Source: Caulobacteraceae bacterium
GTDB lineage: Bacteria; Pseudomonadota; Alphaproteobacteria; Caulobacterales; Caulobacteraceae
Reading direction: 5' to 3'
Length of the DNA: 64,000 nt
Assembly: GCA_027487945.1 (NCBI GenBank)
Contig: JAIYCQ010000048.1
Span: 1 to 64,000 of the forward strand
Numbering within the stretch: the first letter of the stretch is position 1; the number at the start of each line of letters is the position of its first letter. A model generated the notes under the pieces. It worked only from the letters and a program-made list of their open reading frames with translations, was not told the DNA's origin and searched no databases. Both the position numbers and the translations under genes were made by a program. Of this stretch, positions 38,212 to 47,014 are shown piece by piece.

Positions 38212-40743
38212 ATGCGTTTTGCGAGGCGGCTGGCGAAGAGAACGCCCCTCGAGCTGGAGTTGCGGACGGTCGAGACCGCCGACGCGTTGCACGGGGTGCT
38301 CGCGCCCCGCGGCTGGACCAACGCACGGGTCGAGGCCTGGCTGGACTGGGCCGAGACGGCGACCACCGACGACGGCCCGCCGACCCGGGACGGCCTGCTG
38401 GCCGGCGGCCCGGAGCGGTTCGCCGCCGCTGTCACGCAGCAGGCCGCCGCCCTGGGCGCGTTTGACCGCAAGCCGGACGGCTCGGCCTTCCAGGCGGAAC
38501 TGCAGACCATCCTCTCGCTGGGCCTCGCCGCCTTTGGCTCCGGCCGCCCCCTCGACGGCGGCGCGGAGATTCCCGTGATCGGAACGCCGGCCTTCACCCT
38601 GGCCGTCCGGCGGCTGATCGCCCAGACCGAGGGACGGTCTCAGGCCGTGCGAGCCGCCGCCTTTGTCGGCGAGCGGCTCCAAGCGGTGGCCGACGCGGTC
38701 CGACGCTGCGAGGGCGATCCCGCGGCCTGCGCCGATCCGGCCGGCAATCCGGCCCTGGCCCGCGCCGCCCTCGCCGCCCGCGCCGCCGGGGCGGGCGACG
38801 ACGCCATATCAGACGCCATCGCGCTGGGCCGCGCCGGCGACGCCCCCGACCCGGTCTGGCTTGACCTGCCGCCCGTCCCCGGACTGGTCGCGGCCGCCGC
38901 CCCGGCGCAGCTGGGCGTCGAACAGGCGACAGCCGGCTGGCGCACCGGCGCCCTGACCCTGGCCCGCGACCTCGAGACCGCCCGGCGCCTGCGAGACGCC
39001 ATGGCCGGCCCGCGCGCCGCGCTCGACGTCCGCGCCCTGGCCGGAGACGCCGAGGATCTGGCCCAGGCGGTCCGGATCGTCGGCCTCGCGTTGAAGACCC
39101 TCGCCGCCGGCGCGGGCGCTGTCCCGGCCATGACCCTGGCCGGCGTCGCCGAGCACCTGATGAGCCAGGGACTCGCCTATGGCTCGCCGGACGGCCGAGA
39201 GGCCGCCCGGGTCCTGTGGGCCGGCGCCGTAGAGGCCGCCCGGGATCTGGACGCGGCGACGCCCGACCTGCCCTCCCTCACGGTCCTGGCCCTGGACGAC
39301 GCCGAACTGGCGCTCAGGCTGGGCGGACCAGGCCTGGGCGCCTCGCCCCTGCCCGCCCTGACCACCCTGGCCGAGACGGCGGACGGCGCGGTGATCCGCG
39401 TGCTCCCCGCCGCCGTGCTGGACGGGCTCACCGCGCTGGGCGCCGACCTCGACGCCGCCCGCGTCCATGCTCTCGGCCACGGCACGCTGGAGGACGCCCC
39501 CGGCGTCGGCCACGCCGAGCTGCAGCACTGCGGCTTCACGCAGTACGAAATCGAGGCCGCTGAAGGGCAGCTGCCGTTCGCCGCAACCCTGTCGGAAGTC
39601 TTCGCGCCCGGCGTCATCGGCGTCGGCTTCGTCGCTGACGTGCTGGGGGCCTCGGCGGAGGCGGCGACAGGCGGATCGTTCGACACCCTGGCCTTCGCCG
39701 GCTTCACCCGCGCCGATGTCCGCGCCGCCGGGCGTTACGCCCTGGGCAGCGGCGACCTGACCGACTGCCCGGGCCTGGACGAGGCGGCCCGCGCTGTCTT
39801 CGCCGCGCCGGATCTGACCGCGCGTCTGGCGATGGCCGCGGCGGTCGAGGCCGCCGGCGCTCTGCCTTCCGTGATCGACCTGGCCCTGCCCTTCAGCGCT
39901 ACGCCGGCGGAGGCGCTGACGGCGCAGGACGCCGCCGTCCGGGCCGGTGTCGGGGCCTTCCGCATCCGGCGCGAGGCCGCGCCCGCCAACTTCGCCCTCA
40001 CCCTGCCGGAGCCCGAGGCCCCGAAGGCGCCGCGCGTCGAGCCGACGGTTACCGAGCGGGTGGTCGAGAAGATTGTCGAGGTCGAGGTGGAGCGCAGCCG
40101 CCGCAAGCTGCCCGACCGCCGCAAGGGCTATATCCAGAAGGCGGCCGTCGGCGGCCACAAGGTCTATCTGCACACCGGCGAGTATGACGACGGCGAGCTG
40201 GGCGAGATCTTTATCGACATGCACAAGGAAGGCGCCGCCTTCCGCAGCCTGATGAACAACTTCGCGGTCTCGATCTCGATCGGGCTGCAGTACGGCGTGC
40301 CGCTGGACGAGTTCGTCGACGCCTTCGTGTTCACGCGCTTCGAGCCGGCCGGTCCGGTCACCGGCAACGACTCGGTCAAATCGGCGACCTCGATCCTCGA
40401 CTATGTGTTCCGCGAGCTGGGCGTCAGCTACCTCGGCCGGGACGACCTCGCCAACGCCGACCCCGGCGAGTTGAACGCCGACGGCCTCGGCCGTGGCAAG
40501 GCCGACAACGACGCCGCGCCTCTGGTCGCCCACGAGATCGAGCCGCAGCCCGCCTCACGGTTCATCTCCAAGGGCTTCGCCCGCGGCGCCGCGCCGGACA
40601 ACCTGGTCTTCCTTCCCTTCGGCGGCCGCAAGGGCGAGATCCACGGCGAACTGCTGCAGCGCGCCGCCGGCGTCTGCCCCGCCTGCGGCGACCTGGCCGT
40701 GATCGGCGGCGTGTGCGGGGCCTGCGGATCGCAGGGGGACTGA
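38212..40743 (+). CDS. NrdJ-like protein: diverged ribonucleotide-reductase relative with TSCPD domain
   Basis: An 843-residue protein. From about residue 628 ([15 protein letters not shown]) it matches the C-terminal module of adenosylcobalamin-dependent ribonucleotide reductase almost motif for motif: [58 protein letters not shown] and [15 protein letters not shown], ending with CPAC and CGAC pairs. The preceding 620 residues follow NrdJ order only weakly ([16 protein letters not shown], then SATPAEAL...[11 protein letters not shown] where the barrel ends). I find no Asn-x-Cys-x-Glu catalytic block, and true NrdJ is about 1200 residues. The frame is intact, so it looks like a maintained pseudoenzyme rather than a decaying gene. 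Function is unknown. Confidence 0.75.
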   Translation: MRFARRLAKRTPLELELRTVETADALHGVLAPRGWTNARVEAWLDWAETATTDDGPPTRDGLLAGGPERFAAAVTQQAAALGAFDRKPDGSAFQAELQTILSLGLAAFGSGRPLDGGAEIPVIGTPAFTLAVRRLIAQTEGRSQAVRAAAFVGERLQAVADAVRRCEGDPAACADPAGNPALARAALAARAAGAGDDAISDAIALGRAGDAPDPVWLDLPPVPGLVAAAAPAQLGVEQATAGWRTGALTLARDLETARRLRDAMAGPRAALDVRALAGDAEDLAQAVRIVGLALKTLAAGAGAVPAMTLAGVAEHLMSQGLAYGSPDGREAARVLWAGAVEAARDLDAATPDLPSLTVLALDDAELALRLGGPGLGASPLPALTTLAETADGAVIRVLPAAVLDGLTALGADLDAARVHALGHGTLEDAPGVGHAELQHCGFTQYEIEAAEGQLPFAATLSEVFAPGVIGVGFVADVLGASAEAATGGSFDTLAFAGFTRADVRAAGRYALGSGDLTDCPGLDEAARAVFAAPDLTARLAMAAAVEAAGALPSVIDLALPFSATPAEALTAQDAAVRAGVGAFRIRREAAPANFALTLPEPEAPKAPRVEPTVTERVVEKIVEVEVERSRRKLPDRRKGYIQKAAVGGHKVYLHTGEYDDGELGEIFIDMHKEGAAFRSLMNNFAVSISIGLQYGVPLDEFVDAFVFTRFEPAGPVTGNDSVKSATSILDYVFRELGVSYLGRDDLANADPGELNADGLGRGKADNDAAPLVAHEIEPQPASRFISKGFARGAAPDNLVFLPFGGRKGEIHGELLQRAAGVCPACGDLAVIGGVCGACGSQGD

Positions 40744-40751
40744 CCGCCCTG

Positions 40752-40787
40752 CGACCTTAGACACGCGCCGGCGGCGCTGCTCAGAAG
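40752..40787. repeat. degenerate copy of the TCGACACGCGCC...CTGCTCAG repeat
   Basis: The segment TTAGACACGCGCCGGCGGCGCTGCTCAG-type sequence just after the NrdJ-like stop resembles one half of the palindromic units at 57527-57612 and 63481-63606 (CTTCGACACG, GCGCTGCTCAGGATGA). It is incomplete and mutated. Confidence 0.4.
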
Positions 40788-40878
40788 GGCTTGGGTGGCG
40801 AGCCTCCCTTGCTCAACACGCCTTTAAGCTTGCACCGTTAAGGATGGCAGCCGCCATCGACCGGAAAGCCGCGCCGCC

Positions 40879-41367
40879 ATGACCCGTCTCGCCCTCCTCG
40901 CGCTCGCCGCCCTGCTCGCCGCCTCGCCGGCGGCGGCCCAGAACGCCGGACAGATCGCCCGGGTGAAGGCCGGGGCCAGCTGCCCGGGCTGCAACCTGTT
41001 CCAGGCCGAGCTGTCGGGGCTGGAGAAGACCGGCCAGAACCTGTCCGGGGCGCGGCTGCGCCAGGCCGATCTCAGCCTGGTGGTGATGAACGGCGCCAGC
41101 TTCGCCCGCGGCGACCTGCGCGACGTCAACGCCTATGGCGGCGTGTTCGGCGGGGCGAGCTTCGCGGGCGCCAACCTGACCAACGCCAGCTTCGTCGGCG
41201 CCTATCTGGTCGGGGCCCGGTTCGGCGGCGCCAACCTGTCGGGCGTCAACTTCAGCGGAGCCGAGCTGGACGGCGCCGGCGGTCTCACCCAGCGCCAGCT
41301 GGACGGGGCCTGCGGCGATCAGGCCACCCGGCTGCCGCGCGGCCTTCGCATACCGCTGTGTCGCTGA
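40879..41367 (+). CDS. secreted pentapeptide-repeat protein, short paralogue
   Basis: A 162-residue exported protein. A signal peptide ends near residue 21 (SPAAAQ). A C35-PG-C38 pair precedes about 16 pentapeptide repeats of the A(D/N)LxX type (LSGARLRQADLS, GASFAGANLTNASF), which fold as a right-handed beta-helix. The C-terminus is LDGACGDQATRLPRGLRI with a final Cys. The same frame of cysteines and ending occurs in the next gene, so the two are paralogues. No function is established for this type. Confidence 0.88.
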   Translation: MTRLALLALAALLAASPAAAQNAGQIARVKAGASCPGCNLFQAELSGLEKTGQNLSGARLRQADLSLVVMNGASFARGDLRDVNAYGGVFGGASFAGANLTNASFVGAYLVGARFGGANLSGVNFSGAELDGAGGLTQRQLDGACGDQATRLPRGLRIPLCR

Positions 41368-41461
41368 AATCCGAAGGGTTACCGCGATTTAAGTGGAAGT
41401 CCGGAAGTCGACAGGCCAAACGGACAATCAGATTTCTCCGTCCGGAGCCGCCTGCCCCCTG

Positions 41462-42343
41462 ATGACCCGTTTCGGCCTCGCCCTGTCCCTGTTCATCCTG
41501 ACCGGCGCTGTCACGGCGACGCCGGCGCAGGCGATGATCGGTGAAAAGGACATCGCCCGGCTGGTGTCGTTCGGCGGCGCCTGCGCCAAGTGCGACCTGA
41601 CCGGCCGCCGCCTGACCAATGCCCGGTTCGCCGGCGCCAACTTCGCAGGCGCCTCGCTCGTCAACGCCGACCTGCGCGGGGCGACCTTCCTGCAGTCCAG
41701 CTTCCAGGGCGCCAGGCTTACCAACGCCGACCTGCGCGGCGCCGAGATCATCGCCAGCAACTTCACCGGCGCGGACTTCGCCAACGCCTCGCTCGACGGC
41801 GTGGAGGCGCCGGGGGCCAGCTTCGTGCGCGCCAACCTGACCCGCGTCACCGCCCGGGGCGCCGAAATGCCGGGCGTCAATCTGTCCTACGCCATCCTGA
41901 CGGCCGCCCGGTTCACCGGGGCAGAGCTGGTCGGCGCGCGCCTGACCCATGTCGACGGCCGCGACGCGGACTTCGCCGACGCGGAGCTGTCCGGCGCCCT
42001 GCTGGTGTCCGGCCGCTTCGACCGGGCCTCCTTCCGGGGCGCGGACATGGACGGGGCCCTGCTCTCGGGCGCGACCTTCACCGGGGCCGACTTCCGGGGG
42101 GCGAGCCTGGACGGGGCAAACCTCGCCGGCGCCAACCTGACCGGGGCCCGCAACCTGCGCCAGGACCAGGTGGACGGCGCCTGCGGCGATGAGAAGACCC
42201 GGCTGCCGGCCGGCCTGAAGATCAAGGCTTGCGGCAATCGCCGCATGATCATTGTGCGCGATGCGATAGTCCATCCGCCGGCGCCGCCGGCCATCCCCGC
42301 GCCGCCCAAGCCGCCCAAGGCCTCGCCGCCGGCCCCGAAATGA
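41462..42343 (+). CDS. secreted pentapeptide-repeat protein, long paralogue
   Basis: A 293-residue exported protein with a signal peptide to about residue 24 (ATPAQA), C-AK-C near residue 42, some 35 pentapeptide units (GANFAGASLVNADLRGATF and on), the ending VDGACGDEKTRLPAGLKIKAC, and a further Pro/Ala/Lys tail (PPAPPAIPAPPKPPK). The start is the ATG of MTRFGLALS; earlier starts are not signal-like. It lies 94 bases after the short paralogue on the same strand. Pentapeptide proteins of the Qnr type mimic DNA, but these have export signals and are not of that kind. Confidence 0.88.
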   Translation: MTRFGLALSLFILTGAVTATPAQAMIGEKDIARLVSFGGACAKCDLTGRRLTNARFAGANFAGASLVNADLRGATFLQSSFQGARLTNADLRGAEIIASNFTGADFANASLDGVEAPGASFVRANLTRVTARGAEMPGVNLSYAILTAARFTGAELVGARLTHVDGRDADFADAELSGALLVSGRFDRASFRGADMDGALLSGATFTGADFRGASLDGANLAGANLTGARNLRQDQVDGACGDEKTRLPAGLKIKACGNRRMIIVRDAIVHPPAPPAIPAPPKPPKASPPAPK

Positions 42344-42397
42344 TCATCGTCGGACAATAGGCGCCAGTGCCCGGGGCGCCGCGTCCGGCGCCCTTGA

Positions 42398-42460
42398 GGG
42401 ACATCGGTCGCTGTCCCCGACGCTAATGTCGCGCGAAGGGTCGGGGACAGCGACCGTCCC
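42398..42460. repeat. large palindrome with GGGGACA arms between pentapeptide gene and aspS
   Basis: Perfect 16-bp arms, GGTCGCTGTCCCCGAC (42406-42421) and its reverse complement (42440-42455), with an 18-base loop. Outside, GGGAC and GTCCC extend the pairing across a 3-base bulge. It lies between convergent genes. It shares TCGGGGACA with the hairpin after accC, so it is probably a dispersed element that may also act as a bidirectional transcript end. Confidence 0.7.
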
Positions 42461-42490
42461 GTTCCGGAAGCAGCCCCCGAACAGACCGCC

Positions 42491-44269
42491 CTATTTGATC
42501 GGCGGGGCGAGCCGGATGTGCAGTTCCTTCAGCTGACGCTCCTCGACTTCCGAGGGGGCGTTCATCAGCAGGTCCTGGCCCTGCTGGTTCAGCGGGAAGG
42601 CGATGACCTCGCGGATCGCCGTCTGGCCGGCCAGCAGCATCACGATGCGGTCGATGCCGGGGGCGAGGCCCCCGTGCGGCGGCGCGCCGAAGCGGAAGGC
42701 GTTCAGCATGCCGCCGAACTGCTCCTCGACCACGTCCTGGCCGTAGCCGGCGATCTCGAAGGCCTTGAGCATGATCTCCGGCTTGTGGTTCCGGATCGCG
42801 CCCGAGCAGAGCTCGTAGCCGTTGCAGACGATGTCGTACTGATAGGCGAGGATGGACAGTGGATCCTGCGTCTCCAGCGCCTCCATCCCGCCCTGCGGCA
42901 TCGAGAAGGGGTTGTGGCTGAAGTCGACCTTCTTCTCTTCCTCGCTCCACTCGAACATCGGGAAGTCGACGATCCAGCAGAAGTCGAAGCGGTCCTCGTC
43001 GATCAGCTTCAGCTCCGTACCCACGCGGGTGCGGGCCGCGCCGGCGAACTTGTAGAAGACCTTGGGGTCGCCGGCGACGAAGAAGGCGGCGTCGCCCTGG
43101 CCGAGCCCCAGCTCGGTCATGAGCGCCTGGGTCGGTTCCTGGCCGAGGTTCTTGGCGATCGGGCCGCCCCAGCCGCCCTGGTCCTCGGACCAGAAGATGT
43201 AGCCCAGGCCCGGCTGGCCCTCGCCCTGCGCCCAGCTGTTCATGCGGTCGCAGAAGGCGCGGCTGCCGCCGGTCGGGGCCGGGATGGCCCAGACGGCGTT
43301 CTTGGCGTCGGCGCCCAGGATCTTGGCGAACAGGCCAAAGCCGCCGTCGCGGAAGTGGCCGGAAACCTCGGCCATCTTGATGGGGTTGCGGGTGTCGGGC
43401 TTGTCGCTGCCATACCAGGCGATGGCGTCACGGTAGGCAATGCGCGGGAACGGGTACGGCGTTACCGGCTTGCCGCCCGAGAACTCCTCGAACACGCCGT
43501 GCATGACCGGCTCGATCGCCGCGAAGACGTCCTCTTGCGTGACAAAGCTCATCTCGACGTCGAGCTGGTAGAACTCCAGCGACCGGTCGGCCCGCAGGTC
43601 CTCGTCGCGGAAGCAGGGGGCGATCTGGAAGTAGCGGTCGAAGCCCGACACCATCAGCAGCTGCTTGAACTGCTGCGGCGCCTGCGGCAGCGCGTAGAAC
43701 TTGCTGGGGTGCAGGCGCGAGGGCACCAGGAAGTCGCGCGCGCCTTCCGGCGAGGAGGCGGTGAGGATCGGCGTCTGGTACTCGAGGAACCCCTGCCCGA
43801 CCATGCGGTGGCGGATCGAGTGGATGACCTTCGACCGCAGCACGATGTTCCTGTGCAGGGTCTCGCGGCGCAGGTCGAGATAGCGGTGCTTGAGCCGGAT
43901 CTCCTCGGGGTAGTCCGGCTCGCCGAACACCGGCAGCGGCAGCTCGGCCGCCTCCGACAGGATCTCGATGGACGAGACCCGGATCTCGACCTCGCCGGTG
44001 GGCAGGTTGGCGTTGATGGTCTCGGCCGAGCGGGCGACCACCTCGCCGTCGACGCGGATGACGCTCTCGGTGCGCACCCGCTCAATCAGGTCGAAGCCCG
44101 GCGTGGTCGGGCTGATCACCAGCTGGGTCAGGCCGTAGTGGTCGCGCAGGTCGACGAAGACCAGGCCGCCGTGGTCGCGCTTGCGATGGATCCAGCCCGA
44201 CAGCCGCACATTGGCGCCGGTGTCGCCGCCACGGAGCTGACCACAGGTGTGAGTGCGATAGGCGTGCAT
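42491..44269 (-). CDS. aspS: aspartyl-tRNA synthetase
   Basis: A 592-residue class II synthetase. An N-terminal OB-fold ([16 protein letters not shown]... [15 protein letters not shown]) binds the anticodon. Class II motifs follow: motif 2 at [17 protein letters not shown] near residue 220 and motif 3 at [15 protein letters not shown] near residue 540. Length and the bacterial insertion domain are normal. It converges with the pentapeptide genes and is divergent from hdaA, with 256 bases between the two starts. Confidence 0.97.
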   Translation of the reverse strand: MHAYRTHTCGQLRGGDTGANVRLSGWIHRKRDHGGLVFVDLRDHYGLTQLVISPTTPGFDLIERVRTESVIRVDGEVVARSAETINANLPTGEVEIRVSSIEILSEAAELPLPVFGEPDYPEEIRLKHRYLDLRRETLHRNIVLRSKVIHSIRHRMVGQGFLEYQTPILTASSPEGARDFLVPSRLHPSKFYALPQAPQQFKQLLMVSGFDRYFQIAPCFRDEDLRADRSLEFYQLDVEMSFVTQEDVFAAIEPVMHGVFEEFSGGKPVTPYPFPRIAYRDAIAWYGSDKPDTRNPIKMAEVSGHFRDGGFGLFAKILGADAKNAVWAIPAPTGGSRAFCDRMNSWAQGEGQPGLGYIFWSEDQGGWGGPIAKNLGQEPTQALMTELGLGQGDAAFFVAGDPKVFYKFAGAARTRVGTELKLIDEDRFDFCWIVDFPMFEWSEEEKKVDFSHNPFSMPQGGMEALETQDPLSILAYQYDIVCNGYELCSGAIRNHKPEIMLKAFEIAGYGQDVVEEQFGGMLNAFRFGAPPHGGLAPGIDRIVMLLAGQTAIREVIAFPLNQQGQDLLMNAPSEVEERQLKELHIRLAPPIK

Positions 44270-44525
44270 GATCTCAAGACATCTTCTGGCGGCTCGAAAG
44301 CCGGATTCCGGGAGGCGCGGAAGGGCGCATGAGGACGCCGGAAAGTCAAGGATTCGGGGTGGGCCTGTTCGGCAGCACGCACCGCTTCGGCAGGCGTCCC
44401 GGAGCTGTCACCGCCCCTCACATGAGCGAAGATGAGGTCCAAACGTCCACAGCCCTGCCCCGCCTGTCCACGCCTGCCGGTCGTCGCCCCGTCGCCGCCG
44501 TCGCCATGCATGCTAAAGCGGTCCG

Positions 44526-45203
44526 GTGACCTCCCGCCCCCGCCAGCTGACGATGCCGCTTCTCGCCCAGCCGCTGCACACGCGGGCGGCGTTCGTCGAG
44601 TCGGAGGCCAATGCCCAGGCGCGGACGATGCTGGACCGCTGGCCGGCCTGGCCGGGCGGCGTGCTGACGCTGGTCGGACCGGAGGGCGCCGGCAAGACGC
44701 ATCTGGCGACGATCTGGGCGGCGGAGGCCGGCGCGGCGCGCTACAGCCCCGGCGATGACCTGACCGCACTCGCCGGCCGGCCGGTGCTGGTCGAGGACGC
44801 CGACACGTTCGGCGAGGGGACGGGCGATGAGGCGCTGTTCCACCTCATCAACCGCGCGCCGGGCGACGGCGGCCTCCTGCTGACCGCCCGGACGCGGCCG
44901 GCGAGCTGGACGGCCGCCCTCCCCGACCTGCGCTCGCGGCTGAACGCGCTGACCGTGGCCGAGATCGGCGAGCCCGACGACGCCCTGCTGATCGCGGTGC
45001 TGGAGGCGCTGTTCCGCGAGAAGCTGCACCGCCCCGCGCCGGAGCTCTACGAGTACCTTCTCAAGCGGATGCCACGCTCGGTCGCCGCCGCCCGCGAGAT
45101 GGTCCGGCTGCTGGACCAGGCCGCCGGCGAACAGGGCCGCCCCCTCAACCGCGCCCTGGCCCGGGAGGTGCTGGACCAGACGGCGGACCTGTTCGAGGAC
45201 TGA
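44526..45203 (+). CDS. hdaA: DnaA-related regulatory inactivator (HdaA/Hda)
   Basis: A 225-residue AAA+ protein similar to the central domain of DnaA. With the sliding clamp, such proteins stimulate ATP hydrolysis by DnaA after initiation. It starts with GTG. A clamp-binding-like motif, QLTMPLL, lies at residues 7-13, Walker A is GPEGAGKTH (51-59), and the DnaA-like end has RMPRSVAAAREMVRLLDQ. Its nearness to ppk agrees with what I recall of Caulobacter hdaA context. GATTC sites (a CcrM methylation target) lie in the upstream gap. Confidence 0.9.
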   Translation: MTSRPRQLTMPLLAQPLHTRAAFVESEANAQARTMLDRWPAWPGGVLTLVGPEGAGKTHLATIWAAEAGAARYSPGDDLTALAGRPVLVEDADTFGEGTGDEALFHLINRAPGDGGLLLTARTRPASWTAALPDLRSRLNALTVAEIGEPDDALLIAVLEALFREKLHRPAPELYEYLLKRMPRSVAAAREMVRLLDQAAGEQGRPLNRALAREVLDQTADLFED

Positions 45204-45298
45204 GCCCGAAAGCCTCCCCACTCCCGGCGCCTTGCACAGATCCCGGAAAGCCGTCGAAACTCCCCCGGCGAGGCCAGCCTGCAGGGCGGGGGGACGAC

Positions 45299-45790
45299 AT
45301 GGACCAGGATGGGCGCGAGCCGTTCCATTACATCGAGTATCGCGCCCTGCGGGACGAGATGCTGATCAAGCTGACCCAGGTCGGCCAGATCTATAACTTC
45401 TTCTTTGTCTCGGTCTTTGCGACCGTGGCCTGGCTGCTCGTCTACGCGGAGAGCCTGAGCGGCCCGCTTGCGCTGGCGGGGGCGTGGGTCCCGTTCCTGG
45501 TCACCCACTATTTCGCCGCCCACCGCAAGGACCACAGCGACTCCATCCACGCGATCGGGACCTATCTGGCGGCGCTGGAGAGCCGTTTCGCGGACCCCGA
45601 CCTCGGCTGGCAGAGGACGGTCCGGGTGAAGGACGGGAAGCCGGTGAAGCTCTATTGGCGCACGCGCGCCATCTTCCTGTACGCGCGGATCGCGACTCTC
45701 CTGTTCGCGCTCTACTATGTCATCGCCTATGGTCGGCTGCTTGACGGCGTCGACCTCCCGGCCATGCTGGGCCGGCTGCCCGGGCTCTGA
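45299..45790 (+). CDS. hypothetical three-helix membrane protein
   Basis: A 163-residue protein not recognised as a known family. A charged N-terminus (MDQDGREPFHYIEYRALRDEM) leads into two adjacent hydrophobic segments (about 33-50 and 54-71), a soluble middle part with LESRFADPDLGWQRTVRVKDG, and a third segment (about 128-147). The ATG is preceded by a GGGGGGAC ribosome site. It stands alone between hdaA and the alcohol dehydrogenase gene. Confidence 0.75.
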   Translation: MDQDGREPFHYIEYRALRDEMLIKLTQVGQIYNFFFVSVFATVAWLLVYAESLSGPLALAGAWVPFLVTHYFAAHRKDHSDSIHAIGTYLAALESRFADPDLGWQRTVRVKDGKPVKLYWRTRAIFLYARIATLLFALYYVIAYGRLLDGVDLPAMLGRLPGL

Positions 45791-45826
45791 CCTTTCAAGC
45801 CCACCTCCGCCTCCCAAGGACGCCCC

Positions 45827-46891
45827 ATGCCCGACGCCATCGGCTACGCCGCCACCTCCGCCGACAGCGGCATGAGCGCCTTCCACTTCGAGCGGCGGGC
45901 GCTGCGGCCCGACGACGTGCGGATCGACATCCTGTTCTGCGGCGTCTGCCACAGCGACCTGCACACTGCCCGCAACGACTGGGGCGGGACAATCTATCCC
46001 TGCTGCCCGGGCCACGAGATCGTCGGCCGGGTCAGCGCGGTCGGCCCGCAGGTCCGCAGATTCCGAGAGGGCGACATGGCGGCGGTCGGCTGCCTGGTCG
46101 ACAGCTGCATGGACTGCGACCAGTGCCGCAAGGGCGAGGAGCAGCTGTGCCGCAACCGCTCGACCGGCACCTATAACGGCAAGGACCGGATCACCGGCGA
46201 CCTGACCTTCGGCGGCTACAGCGACCATATCGTGGTGCGCGAGGCCTTCGTGCTGAAGATCCCGGACGGCATGGACATCGCCCGGGCCGCGCCGCTGCTC
46301 TGCGCCGGGATCACCACCTGGTCGCCGCTAAGGAAGTGGAATGCGGGTCCCGGCACGCGGCTCGGCGTGGCGGGCCTGGGCGGCCTGGGCCACATGGCCG
46401 TGAAGCTGGGCGCGGCTCTGGGCTGCGAGGTCACCGTCATCACCGGCTCGGAGTCCAAGCGGGCCGACGCCCATGCGCTGGGCGCGAAGCATGTGCTGCT
46501 GTCATCGGACAAGGACGCCATGCGGGCGGCGCGCAACGGCTTTGACCTGATCATCGACACCATTCCGGTGGCGCACAAACTGCAGGCCTGTCTACCGCTG
46601 CTCGACATCGACGGCTCGCTGGTCATCGTCGGGGCCATCGACGAGATCCCGCCCTTCCACAGCGGCCTGCTCCTCGGCGGCCGCCGCCGGGTCAGCGGCT
46701 CGCCGATCGGCGGCATCGCCGAGACCCAGGAGATGCTGGACTTCTGCGCCGCCCGGGGCGTGCTGCCCGAGTGCGAGATGATCACCATCCAGGAGATCAA
46801 CCACGCCTACGCGCGGATGGAGCGGTCGGACGTGAAGTATCGTTTCGTGATCGACATGGCCTCGCTGGCGAAGGAGCGGACGGCGGCCTGA
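45827..46891 (+). CDS. zinc-dependent NAD(P) alcohol dehydrogenase (YahK/CAD type)
   Basis: A 354-residue medium-chain dehydrogenase. The catalytic zinc site has C41-H42 (GVCHSD), H63-E64 (GHE) and a later Cys in LLCAGIT near residue 158. The structural zinc is bound by C94, C97, C100 and C108 (CMDCDQC...C). The Rossmann glycine motif is GLGGLGHMAVK. The sequence follows the YahK/cinnamyl-alcohol-dehydrogenase branch, broad NADPH aldehyde reductases. It has no operon partner. Confidence 0.93.
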   Translation: MPDAIGYAATSADSGMSAFHFERRALRPDDVRIDILFCGVCHSDLHTARNDWGGTIYPCCPGHEIVGRVSAVGPQVRRFREGDMAAVGCLVDSCMDCDQCRKGEEQLCRNRSTGTYNGKDRITGDLTFGGYSDHIVVREAFVLKIPDGMDIARAAPLLCAGITTWSPLRKWNAGPGTRLGVAGLGGLGHMAVKLGAALGCEVTVITGSESKRADAHALGAKHVLLSSDKDAMRAARNGFDLIIDTIPVAHKLQACLPLLDIDGSLVIVGAIDEIPPFHSGLLLGGRRRVSGSPIGGIAETQEMLDFCAARGVLPECEMITIQEINHAYARMERSDVKYRFVIDMASLAKERTAA

Positions 46892-46925
46892 GTCTGGCCC
46901 CGTTCCCCTGCCCCCGTCGACAAAT

Positions 46926-46957
46926 CCGTAACACGCCGGCTGTAACACCCCCGTCAT
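46926..46957 (+). promoter_or_regulatory. possible Pho box upstream of ppk
   Basis: CTGTAAC, ACCC, CCGTCAT (46940-46957) has the 7-4-7 form of a PhoB site (direct repeats of CTGTCAT separated by 4), with a further CCGTAAC at 46926-46932. It lies 58 bases before the ppk start. PhoB control of ppk is known in other proteobacteria. Confidence 0.45.
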
Positions 46958-47014
46958 GACCCTTGCCGCGACCGCTGTGGCGCGCGACAAGACGCCGGAC
47001 CGGACAGGGACCTC

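Noticed and set aside
44526..45203. Full-length dnaA
   Set aside because: Only 225 residues, without the N-terminal and DNA-binding domains IV. It fits the Hda/HdaA class.
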